NCBI GenBank assembly: GCA_945878795.1
Contig: CAMDWF010000022.1
Location: 1 to 14,037, forward strand
Direction of reading: 5' to 3'
DNA: 14,037 nucleotides
From: Synechococcus sp. UW140
Lineage (GTDB): Bacteria; Cyanobacteriota; Cyanobacteriia; PCC-6307; Cyanobiaceae
The notes under the pieces are model-generated. The model worked only from the letters and a program-made list of their open reading frames with translations, did not search any database and was not told where the DNA came from. Shown here one piece after another: positions 5,892 to 12,832 of the stretch; position 1 is the stretch's first letter, and each line of letters starts with the position of its first letter. Position numbers and translations under genes: made by a program.

Positions 5892-7182
5892 GCCCCGATG
5901 CCAGACGTTGCCGGAGCTGTGTTTGCCGCACCCGCCAACGCAAGCGCCTGCAGTAGCCGAGGGCGACGCCGGTGCCGATCAAGGGAAGGGGAGCTGGAAC
6001 GGACTGAGGAGTGCCGGCACTGAAGGAGTAAATCGCTCCTCGCCCAATGGGGCCTCCCGATTCGGTTGCAATGAAATACTTACCTCCTCCAGCTGCCGTC
6101 AGCGCCGCAAAGGGCTGGTTATTGATGGTGTCTGTGAAGCTACTGAGGAGAGTAATCAAGCCGGTATAGCTGTTGAATTCGTAAACACCACCCTTTCCAT
6201 TTGGACCCCCACGAGTGATGGCGCCATAGTAAAGATTATCTCCAGCTTCGGTCAATGGTCCAAATGGATACATGCCGTTAGTGCCTGTAAAACTTCCCTT
6301 GAGGGCAATCAAACCAGTTACACTATTAAACTCAAAAATGCCACCTTTACCATTAGCGCCGCCAGTATTCACGGTGCCGTAAAACAGGCCGCCAACAGCG
6401 GCTGTCAGCCCCGCATAGACGCTGGTGCCGTCGACACCTGTAAAGCTGTCCTTCAGGGTGATCAAACCGGTGTTGCTGTTGAACTCGAACACAGCGCCAT
6501 TCGCATTGCCGCCAGCCCCCCATAGAGTTGTGCCGTAGTACAGGCCTCCTCCAGCCGCTGTCAGTGGCGCCAGCGGATAGGCGCCATTTGCGAGCGTGAA
6601 GCTGTCCTTGAGTGTAATCTAGCCGGTGTTGCTGTTGAATTCAAAAACACCTCCTCGATTGGAACCACCGCCTTCGTAAGCTGTGCCGTAATAGATGCCA
6701 CCTCCAGCCGCCGTAAGCGCACCGACCGGATTGGCGCCATTGGATCCCGTAAAACTGTTTTTGAGGGTAATCGATCCGGTGCCGCTGTTGAACTCAAACA
6801 CGCCTCCTTCACCATTGTCACCACCATATCGAGTTGTACCGTAATACAAACCACCCCAAGCCGCTGTGAGAGCTGCAGAAGGCCCTGAGCCATTGGCTCC
6901 CGTGAAGCTGCCCTTAAGGGTGATCGAACCAGTGCTGCTGTTGAACTCAAACACGCCTCCGTTGATACCAGCTCCAGCTCCACCTTGATAAGTTGTGCCG
7001 TATTAAATACCACCTCCAGCCGCTGTTAACTGAGCTATGGGATACATGCCGTTGGTCCCAGTGAAGCTGCTGACAAGTGTGATTGCCGGAGCGGCAACCA
7101 CAGGCAGCGAGGCAGCCATCACCAACACAGCACTGCCAACAAAAGGCAACGCCATTGCCGAAAAATTCCTTGTCCTGCGCAT
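5866..7182 (-). pseudogene. GloVer tandem-repeat surface protein with two in-frame stops
   Basis: From ATG at 7182 one frame runs to a stop at 5866-5868. It comprises a signal peptide (about 1-31, MRRTRNFSAMALPFVGSAVL, ending near VVAAPA), seven repeats of about 51 residues (nucleotides 7083 down to 6001), and a sorting-type tail beginning VPAPLPLIGTG with RRLRWR. Each repeat follows ITLKxSFTGxNGxxPxxxLTAAGGGLYYGTTxxGG with a final GGVFEFNSNTG, which matches the Gloeo_Verruco (TIGR03803) repeat. Such proteins are predicted to be exported and envelope-bound; no function is established. Two stops interrupt it. TAA (7003-7005) falls where the repeats have Tyr of GIYYGT, and TAG (6619-6621) where they have Leu or Ser of NTG-L-ITL. 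No frameshift is present. Base composition is more AT-rich than the neighbours, suggesting acquisition. The tail runs past RRLRWR into the antitoxin-like relic, so its original stop may be lost. Confidence 0.75.
6001..7083 (-). repeat. Seven tandem GloVer repeats of about 153 bp
   Basis: Seven units, each beginning at an I-[TA]-L codon block and ending at EFNSxTG, are visible in one frame. Unit length varies slightly (about 51-52 codons). The middle units share long nucleotide identity, for example the stretches coding FEFNSNTG and LTAAGGG. The last unit, near 6001, is the most divergent. Confidence 0.8.
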
Positions 7183-7285
7183 GGGTAGGCATCTCGTTTT
7201 GCGTTGGCACTATTAGCACTCAAAGCGAGTGGGCGAGGGCGTGCCGGTTGCGCATCTGACCTTGAGCCAATTCAGATGGTGTTGA

Positions 7286-8539
7286 CTACAGATCGCTGGC
7301 CTGGCGCTACGCGCGCCTCGCCCGAGCTTCGCCACTGCGCATGGCCCCCTCCACCTGCTCGAAGCCGGGGCGCCTGAGGCCGAAGCCGTCACCACCCGCG
7401 AAGCCGCCACCCTCCTGCTCGGCCTGCCCTGGGAACTGCTGCACAACGGCAGCAGCTACCTCTTCCAGGGCGCCAAACCGACACGGGTCCGCCGGCGCCT
7501 GCCTGGCACCGAGGGCTTCGGCGTGGCTGTGGTTGCCCCGCCGATCCGCATCCTGCTGATCACGGCGCGTCCCGACGACGACGCCTGCGGCTACATCGAC
7601 CACCGCTCCAGTGCGCTGCCGCTGGTGGAAGCAACGGAGGCGCTACCGGGCCTGGTGAAGCTCCACCTGCTCAGCCCGCCCACGCTGCCCGCCCTGCGGG
7701 CCGAACTGGAGCGCGCCCGCGACCAGCAGAGGCCGTATCACGTGGTGCACTTCGATGGCCACGGCGTGTATGACCCGAGCGTGGGCCTCGGCGGGCTCTG
7801 CTTCGAGCGCCCAGAAGACAGCAGCAAGCTGGAGCAGGGCCGGCATGTCACCGTTTTCAGCGACGAGCTCGGCCCGCTGCTGCGCGACCACCGCATCCCG
7901 CTGGTCTGCCTTGATGCCTGCCAGAGCGCCCAGGCTGGCCAGGCCTCCGAGAGTGTGGCCTCGGCCCTGCTCAAGGTGGGCGTGGCCTCGGTGGTGGCCA
8001 TGAGCCACAGCCTGCTGGTGGAAACCTCGCGCCGTTTTGTCGAGGCTTTTTATGGCGCCCTCGTCCAGGGCAAGCGGGTGGGCGACGCCATGCTCGCCGG
8101 CCAACGCCAACTCAAAGACGACACCTGCCGCGGCCGCATCTTCGGCGCCGGCGAATTACGCCTCGAAGATTGGTTTGTGCCGGTGCTGTACCAGGAAAAG
8201 GACGACCCGCAGCTATTCAAATCCACCCCGGCGAAGCAAACGCTGGCGGATTTTCAAGATGCCCTGGCGACCCGCCTCGGCGAGCTGCCGCCCAACCCTG
8301 AAACCGGCTTCATCGGCCGCAGCCGCGAGCTGTTGGCGCTGCAGCGGTTGCTGCACCAGGAGCGCTACGCCGTGCTGCGCGGCCAGGGCGGCGAGGGCAA
8401 AACGGCGTTGGCAGCAGAACTGGCCCGCTGGCTGGTGCGCTCCCAGCAGATCACCCGCGCCGCCTTTGTGTCTGTGGAAACCCATAGCCACTGCGCAGCC
8501 GCGGCGTGGAGGCCACCCGCGCCGCGCTCGTGCAGCTGA
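7286..8539 (+). pseudogene. CHAT domain plus P-loop half of a broken CHAT-NTPase-TPR protein
   Basis: The frame is open from 7286 and shows CHAT features: GLPWELLHNGSSYLFQGAKP (about 7421-7480), RILLITARPDDDACGYIDHR, VVHFDGHGVYD with the catalytic-type His (7760-7762), and LVCLDACQSA with the catalytic-type Cys (7919-7921). A FIGRSRELLALQRLL segment and a Walker A motif GQGGEGKTALA (from 8381) follow. CHAT proteases act with STAND NTPase and TPR sensor parts in stress or defence signalling. The first usable start is GTG 7523, which would leave out the LPWELLH part, so the 5' end is missing. The frame loses homology at about 8489 and stops at 8539. The rest of the protein continues in another frame. 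Remaining catalytic residues are intact, but the CHAT fold would be incomplete. Confidence 0.75.
8489..8497 (+). other. Deletion junction in the CHAT-NTPase-TPR gene
   Basis: Upstream of this point the frame reads FVSVETHSH, which follows Walker A by about 30 residues. Immediately after it, one frame over, the sequence reads LRSRGVEATRAAL, which in STAND proteins lies well past Walker B and the nucleotide sensor. No Walker B acidic motif lies between them. The missing part is estimated from the family at roughly 150-200 residues. Confidence 0.6.
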
Positions 8540-10407
8540 TGGTGGAAATGGAGCAGAAGTTCCCCGGCAGCCGGGAGCAATCGCTCTTTGCCAGCGTGGA
8601 GCTATCCCTGAGCCGCCTATCGCCTGAGAACCAGGAGCGGGCGCGGGTGCTCGGGGTGTTTCATGGTGGCGTCTTTCCCGTCGCACTCGCCATGATGATG
8701 CAGTGGGAAGTGGCAGAGGTGGCGTCGCTGGTGGGCGAATTGATTGCCACGGGGCTGGCGACGCAAAACCCTTACAACCACCTCAGCCTCAATCCCGCCC
8801 TCTGCCCCTACCTGCGAGGGCGGCTGGAAACTGCGGAACGCGAAGCGCTGACTGCCCGCTGGGTGGAGGTGATGGGCGCCTATGTCCGGTTCCTCAATCA
8901 GGAGGAGAGCCAGAACGCCGAAGTGGCGGCGACGCTGACGGGGCTGGAGCTGCCGAATCTGTTTGCCCTGCTCGATCTTGTGCAGCACGCCGAGGATGCG
9001 GAGGCGACGATTGAGCTGGCCACGTCGCTCTACAGCCTGCTGCAAGGGCTCGGCAAGCCACGGCTGCTGGAGCGCCTCGGGCAGGTGCGCGATGCCGCAG
9101 CCAAGGAGCTGGAACGAACGCTGGGCGATAGCTGGAATCACGCCCGGTTCCAGGCGACTCGGACGCGCATCCAGCAGCAGCTTGCGAGCGGGCAATTGCG
9201 CAAGGCGTTGGAGGGCGCACAGGCCTTTCTCCACCGCGCCCAGGCGGCGGGCGGGCAGGCCTATCCCGGTGCCGATTACGACCTGGCAATGGCCTGCTTC
9301 CTCCTGGCCGAAGCATTGAAGAGGGTCGAAGAATCGGAACAGGCCCTGCCGCTGCTGATCGATGCCCGCCAGCGCTTCGAGTCCGTCGCCAAGGAGCGCC
9401 CCAGCCGAAGCGCGGAACTTATGGCGTCCGCCTGCATTACCGAACAAGGCGACTGTCTTCGTAATCTGGGCCGGCTCGACGAGGCGGCGGCGGCCTACGA
9501 AGAAGCCATCCAGCGCGCCGAGCAACGCGGCGACGCCCGAAGTATTGCCTTGTACAAAGGCCAGCTTGGGACCGTCCGGCTAAGTCAGCGCCGCTACCCG
9601 GAAGCCCTGGCGGCCTATGCCGAAGCTCGCCAGCGGTTCAGCGCTTTGGACAAACCGGGCTCCGTCGCCGTGAGCTGGCACCAGACCGGCAATGTGCATC
9701 AGCAGGCGGGCCAGCCGCAAGCGGCCGAGGATGCCTACCGCCAATCGCTGGCGATTGAGGTGCGGCTCGGCGACGTCGCCGGGCAGGCGGGCACGCTCAA
9801 TCAACTAGGCAACTTGTATGGCGATGTCCTCGATCGCCCGGAGGATGCCGCAGGCTTCTACCGCCAAGCTGTGGACAAGACCGTCGAGAGCCGCGACTTG
9901 GCCAAGGAAGGCAACAGAAGAAGCAATCTCGCCAACACCTTGATGCAGCTCCGCCGCCTGGACGAAGCACGGCAAGAAATCCGCCGAGCGATCGAATGCA
10001 AAACACAATTCGGCCACGCATCCGAGCCGTGGTCGTCTTGGTCCATCCTCGCCGCCATCGAGACAGACACCGGCAACACCGCCGCCGCCGCTGAGGCGAA
10101 GGGCAAGGCCATCGCCTGCTACCTCGCCTACCGCCGCGACGGCGGCGAAAACCACAACCCCGCTGGCCGCATCAGCCTCGCCGTAACCCAGGCCCTGCGC
10201 AGCGGCGAGTCGGCAGAGGTCGCCACCCTCCTCCAGCAACTCGCCGCCGCTCCCGAAGCCGCAGGCCTCCTTCCATTCATCGGCGCCCTCCAGGCCGTCG
10301 TCGCTGGCAGCCGCGACCGTGCCCTCGCCGATCAGCCGGAATTGCATTACACCATGGCCGCCGAAATCCTTTTGCTGATTGAAAGCCTTGAAGGAGCACG
10401 GGGGTGA
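8506..10407 (+). CDS. TPR-containing C-terminal half of the CHAT-NTPase-TPR protein
   Basis: This uninterrupted 633-residue frame overlaps the CHAT half by 34 bases in a different frame. Residues 1 to about 110 (RAALVQLMVEMEQKFPGSRE, SLSRLSPENQERARVLGVFHGG, YNHLSLNPALCPYLR) are the winged-helix or linker end of a STAND NTPase. About six TPR units then occupy residues 260-505, with motifs such as GRLDEAAAAYEEAIQRAEQRGD and GQPQAAEDAYRQSLAIEVRLGD. TPRs act as the ligand- or partner-sensing scaffold. The conserved codons continue upstream to CTG 8491 (LRSRGVEATRAAL), showing it was once joined to the N-terminal half. GTG 8506 could start it. It may be an untranslated remnant or an expressed TPR protein. 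The long open frame without lesions argues the break is recent or the product is still used. Confidence 0.75.
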   Translation: MEATRAALVQLMVEMEQKFPGSREQSLFASVELSLSRLSPENQERARVLGVFHGGVFPVALAMMMQWEVAEVASLVGELIATGLATQNPYNHLSLNPALCPYLRGRLETAEREALTARWVEVMGAYVRFLNQEESQNAEVAATLTGLELPNLFALLDLVQHAEDAEATIELATSLYSLLQGLGKPRLLERLGQVRDAAAKELERTLGDSWNHARFQATRTRIQQQLASGQLRKALEGAQAFLHRAQAAGGQAYPGADYDLAMACFLLAEALKRVEESEQALPLLIDARQRFESVAKERPSRSAELMASACITEQGDCLRNLGRLDEAAAAYEEAIQRAEQRGDARSIALYKGQLGTVRLSQRRYPEALAAYAEARQRFSALDKPGSVAVSWHQTGNVHQQAGQPQAAEDAYRQSLAIEVRLGDVAGQAGTLNQLGNLYGDVLDRPEDAAGFYRQAVDKTVESRDLAKEGNRRSNLANTLMQLRRLDEARQEIRRAIECKTQFGHASEPWSSWSILAAIETDTGNTAAAAEAKGKAIACYLAYRRDGGENHNPAGRISLAVTQALRSGESAEVATLLQQLAAAPEAAGLLPFIGALQAVVAGSRDRALADQPELHYTMAAEILLLIESLEGARG

Positions 10408-10598
10408 AATTACGGGATATATCGAGGGCAGCAATCCGGCGGCGATCAGGCTTCAACCAAAGCAGCCGGTCCAGCAAACGAGGCGCAGCATCTCCAGCCG
10501 CTGGACCTGCCGAAGGTTCTGCCGAACCAGCAACAACACCGCGGCGGATTGAATCGATTCACCAAGCTGCAGCCTCCTCCTCGGCCGGTAGAGCAGCT
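10408..10598. other. Intergenic stretch between the TPR gene and the PIN toxin stop
   Basis: This 191-base stretch separates converging genes. Open frames across it are Ser/Ala/Gln-rich and match nothing I know. No terminator with a T-run, tRNA or repeat is seen. Confidence 0.4.
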
Positions 10599-11039
10599 TC
10601 AGGGGTCTGGCTGGCGTTGGAGCCAGCGTTGCAGGGTGTCGGTGGTCCAGGTGGCAACACCGGTGCCGAGGAAGTCGTTGTCGTTGGTCCAGATCGCGGC
10701 GCTAAGGGCTAGGGCGGTGGCCACGACTGGCCAGTCGTGGGGATCGCGCAGGGAACGCTCGCGCGCTTCATCCTCAAGGGCGGCGTAGATGCTCTCATCG
10801 AGAATGACAATGTTCGCCTCTATGGCCGCAAGGCAAGCTTCGGCCAGTTCTGTACCGAGTGCCGGCTCGAGACTGCGGCGACGGATGAACGCGGCGATTC
10901 GGCGGGGGAGTTCGACTTGTGTTTCGCCCCACATCTGTTCTGGCAGGAATAGTTCGATGCGCTTTTCACCCAGGCGGGTCCGGCCCGCGACCCTGAGCAG
11001 TTCGCCGACGAGCACGCTCGTGTCGACGACGAGCCGCAT
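10599..11039 (-). CDS. PIN domain toxin of a Phd/YefM-type pair
   Basis: The product has 146 residues. It contains the PIN acidic residues in order: Asp6 in RLVVDTSVLVGELLR, Glu39 in MWGETQVELP, the Asp99/Asp102 region in RDPHDWPVVATALALS, and Asp120/Asp122 in IWTNDNDFLGTGV. It should be an Mg2+-dependent ribonuclease toxin. The ATG at 11037-11039 shares one base with the antitoxin stop (TGATG), the tight coupling usual in TA operons with the antitoxin first. The toxin has no strong ribosome site of its own and probably relies on re-initiation. Length is normal and no lesion is visible. Confidence 0.8.
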   Translation of the reverse strand: MRLVVDTSVLVGELLRVAGRTRLGEKRIELFLPEQMWGETQVELPRRIAAFIRRRSLEPALGTELAEACLAAIEANIVILDESIYAALEDEARERSLRDPHDWPVVATALALSAAIWTNDNDFLGTGVATWTTDTLQRWLQRQPDP

Positions 11040-11287
11040 CAGCTCTGGCTAGGGCTCGAAGAGATCTCGCGGACGAGTTCGTCTTCGTCGATGCCCGAGC
11101 GGCAGACGAGGTCATCAACGAGCCTGCCGAGCCGGCCGATCACTTCGCGTCCGGTCCGCCGGTCCTTAGCCGTAATCGGCACAAAAAAACCGATCGGCTC
11201 ACCGTGTCGTTCGATCACCAGAGTCTCACCGCCGGCGAGGATCGAACTTGCTTTGTCCCTGAACTCCCTGACACCGATCGTTTTCAC
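11039..11287 (-). CDS. Phd/YefM family antitoxin
   Basis: The product has 82 residues. The start MKTIGVREFRDKASSILAGG with VIERHGEPIGFFVPI (residues 1-38) is the Phd/YefM DNA-binding fold: a strand, a helix, and the hairpin with the G-x-P-I motif. The C-terminal part (about 45-82, GREVIGRLGRLVDDLVCRSG, DEDELVREI) is helical and charged, as expected for the toxin-binding tail. GTG at 11287 is the only sensible start. No clear Shine-Dalgarno is visible. A direct repeat of GCCACAAC lies 19-38 bases upstream and may be its operator. It forms an operon with the downstream PIN toxin through a one-base overlap. Confidence 0.85.
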   Translation of the reverse strand: MKTIGVREFRDKASSILAGGETLVIERHGEPIGFFVPITAKDRRTGREVIGRLGRLVDDLVCRSGIDEDELVREISSSPSQS

Positions 11288-11584
11288 TGTTCAAATCCAT
11301 TTATGGCCACAACTGTAGCCACAACCTGGCGACGGGGGCGGAATTGGTGGAAATGGGGAAAATCTGGTCGATTTCGCGGATGGATTCCGCTCTTTGGGGC
11401 TTCGATGCCATTCATTTGCCAGCCGCCTGGTTCCCCCTGGTGAAATCAAGCCGCCCGATCAACGAGGGCAGCGCAGTCCCAATGCACCGGGCGCACCGAG
11501 CAAGCACTGAACGGGTGTAATCGAAAATACGCCCCCAGTGACTTTGCCCTGAAAACATCGGTAAACCAGTTGTTTTTGCGCCCA
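11288..11584. other. Divergent intergenic region between antitoxin and rhodanese genes
   Basis: About 297 bases separate the minus-strand antitoxin start from the plus-strand rhodanese start. Apart from the GCCACAAC repeat, no gene, RNA or strong promoter is recognised. The stretch just before the rhodanese start is more AT-rich (for example GAAAATACG and GTTGTTTTTG), as expected for its promoter region. Confidence 0.4.
11306..11325. promoter_or_regulatory. Direct repeat upstream of the Phd/YefM antitoxin
   Basis: GCCACAAC occurs at 11306-11313 and 11318-11325 (12-bp period), read as GTTGTGGC twice in the direction of the antitoxin gene. Its position in the expected promoter region fits an operator for the TA complex, but no -10/-35 pair is convincing. 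Confidence 0.3.
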
Positions 11585-12622
11585 ATGTCCTGGAACCGAC
11601 CCAGCGCCTCCCGTCGCCCGCTGTTTGCCGGCACGATCGCTGTTGCCGCCGCCTCCTGCCTCGCTTTCGGCGGCTCCCCCATTACCTGGGTCCTGGCCGC
11701 CCCGGCCGCTTCGGCCAGCTATGGCGTCACCAGCCTGGCGCCAGGCGGCACCAGCTTCCAGCTGCTTTCGCCCGAGGAGGCGGCAGCGGCAGCGGCTTCG
11801 GGGCGTTGGAAGGTGCTGGACGTGCGGCCGGTGCCGCCCCTTTCTTATATCGGTGGCCATGTGCCCGGCGCGATGCATCTCTCAGAGCAGGCCTTCCGGG
11901 GTCCTAACGGTCGGCTGCCGTTCCAGATCTGGAGTCCCAGCGAGCTCGCCAGTCTGCTGAGCCGGGCCGGCATCTCCAATAGGGACGCCGTGCTGGTCTA
12001 TTCAGACGGCAATGACGTTTTGGGGGCTGCCCTGGTCTCCTACATCCTGGAGAAGAGCGGCGTCAGCAAGGTGGCGATTGTCGATGGTGGCCTCAGCGGC
12101 TACAAGGCGGCCTCGCAAAGCACCACCAAGGCCTTCCCCACATTTGCCGCCGGTAGCTTCAAGCCCACCACGGTGCGGGGCCTGGACATTTCCCTGGGCG
12201 AATTGGAGCCCCTGATCGGCAGAAAAGATGTGGTGATTGTCGATCCGCGACCCAAGGCCCAGTTCGAGGGCACGGATCAAACCTTCATCCGCAATGGCCA
12301 CATCCCGGGGGCCAAGAACATCCCCTGGCAAGCATTCACGGAGGCGAACAACGCCGATGAGGCCAAAAAGAATGCCCACAAACTCAAGTCCCTTGATGAG
12401 ATCCGCACGTTGCTGGTGAGCTGCGGCATCACCCCTGACAAGATCGTGATCGTTTCCTGTAGCACCGGCCGTGAGGCCAGCCTGCAATACCTCACCCTCA
12501 AGCATCTGCTCAAGTACCCCAAGGTGCGCATCTACGAGGGCTCCTGGACCGAATACAGTGACTCCAAACTGCCGATTGCGGTGGGCCCTGAAGGCAGTCC
12601 GGCCCAGCTCAGCAGCCTCTGA
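11585..12622 (+). CDS. Exported two-domain rhodanese (sulfurtransferase)
   Basis: The product has 345 residues. Residues 1 to about 40 form a signal peptide with SRRPLF before a hydrophobic stretch, which may be a twin-arginine signal. Two rhodanese domains follow. The N-terminal one (about 58-180; WKVLDVRPV, GHVPGAMHL, IVDGGLSGY) has YSDGNDVLG where the catalytic Cys would be, so it is non-catalytic. The C-terminal one (about 200-330; VVIVDPRPKAQFEG, NGHIPGAKNIPW) carries Cys292 in IVSCSTGREAS. It would transfer sulfane sulfur, for example from thiosulfate, outside the cytoplasm. ATG 11585 is chosen; TTG 11570 would add five residues, and no Shine-Dalgarno is evident. It lies upstream of the YeeE-type transporter, which supports a shared sulfur role. 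Confidence 0.85.
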   Translation: MSWNRPSASRRPLFAGTIAVAAASCLAFGGSPITWVLAAPAASASYGVTSLAPGGTSFQLLSPEEAAAAAASGRWKVLDVRPVPPLSYIGGHVPGAMHLSEQAFRGPNGRLPFQIWSPSELASLLSRAGISNRDAVLVYSDGNDVLGAALVSYILEKSGVSKVAIVDGGLSGYKAASQSTTKAFPTFAAGSFKPTTVRGLDISLGELEPLIGRKDVVIVDPRPKAQFEGTDQTFIRNGHIPGAKNIPWQAFTEANNADEAKKNAHKLKSLDEIRTLLVSCGITPDKIVIVSCSTGREASLQYLTLKHLLKYPKVRIYEGSWTEYSDSKLPIAVGPEGSPAQLSSL

Positions 12623-12703
12623 TCCTTAACTTTCCCGACGATGACATCTCATTTTACCAGCTAATTTGCAAGGCAATTCGTACGACTATCCGTACGCCAA
12701 CCC

Positions 12704-12832
12704 TTGGGTCGGATCCTGCGTTTGGGCGGCATTTCGTCCCTGCTGTTGGTGTTGAGCGCTCCGGGAGCCGTTATGGCCTGTGACACCGGCAGCGACTCCT
12801 CCACCCCCGCCGCCAAGACCAAGAAGCGTTGA
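12704..12832 (+). CDS. Small exported Cys-containing peptide, stop overlapping transporter start
   Basis: Read from TTG 12704, a 42-residue product has basic residues, a hydrophobic core (GGISSLLLVLSAPGAVMA) and then CDTGSDSSTPAAKTKKR. This is a signal peptide followed by a very short mature part starting at or near a Cys. V-M-A-C is an imperfect lipobox, so it may be a lipoprotein or a cleaved peptide. Its TGA (12830-12832) overlaps the TTG start of the transporter (12829-12831), which suggests translational coupling. The same frame extends upstream to ATG 12641 but is interrupted by TAA (12662-12664); without that stop the product would have 63 residues. It is not a recognised family, and there is no ribosome site at the TTG. 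It is real mainly if homologs exist beside other YeeE genes. Confidence 0.4.
   Translation: MGRILRLGGISSLLLVLSAPGAVMACDTGSDSSTPAAKTKKR

Noticed and set aside
6619..7005. Stop-codon reassignment or programmed recoding to explain in-frame TAG and TAA
   Set aside because: Both codons are used as normal terminators nearby (TAG ends the 1622 gene), and no recoding element is visible; simple mutation or sequence error is more likely.
6561..7013. Alternative minus-strand frame across the GloVer repeats
   Set aside because: The GloVer motifs are all in the other frame. This frame is open only because the repeat unit length is a multiple of three.
6001..7083. Regular 153-bp repetition considered as a CRISPR array or minisatellite
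   Set aside because: Units are coding, much longer than CRISPR repeats, and have no alternating spacer pattern; they are protein repeats.
8617..9525. 302-codon minus-strand open frame opposite the TPR half
   Set aside because: The plus strand has regular TPR motifs and STAND-type sequence; the antisense frame shows none.
10404..10712. Plus-strand frame starting at a GTG overlapping the TPR gene stop
   Set aside because: Its composition is Ser/Ala/Arg-rich with no family features, and it runs antisense into the well-supported PIN toxin.
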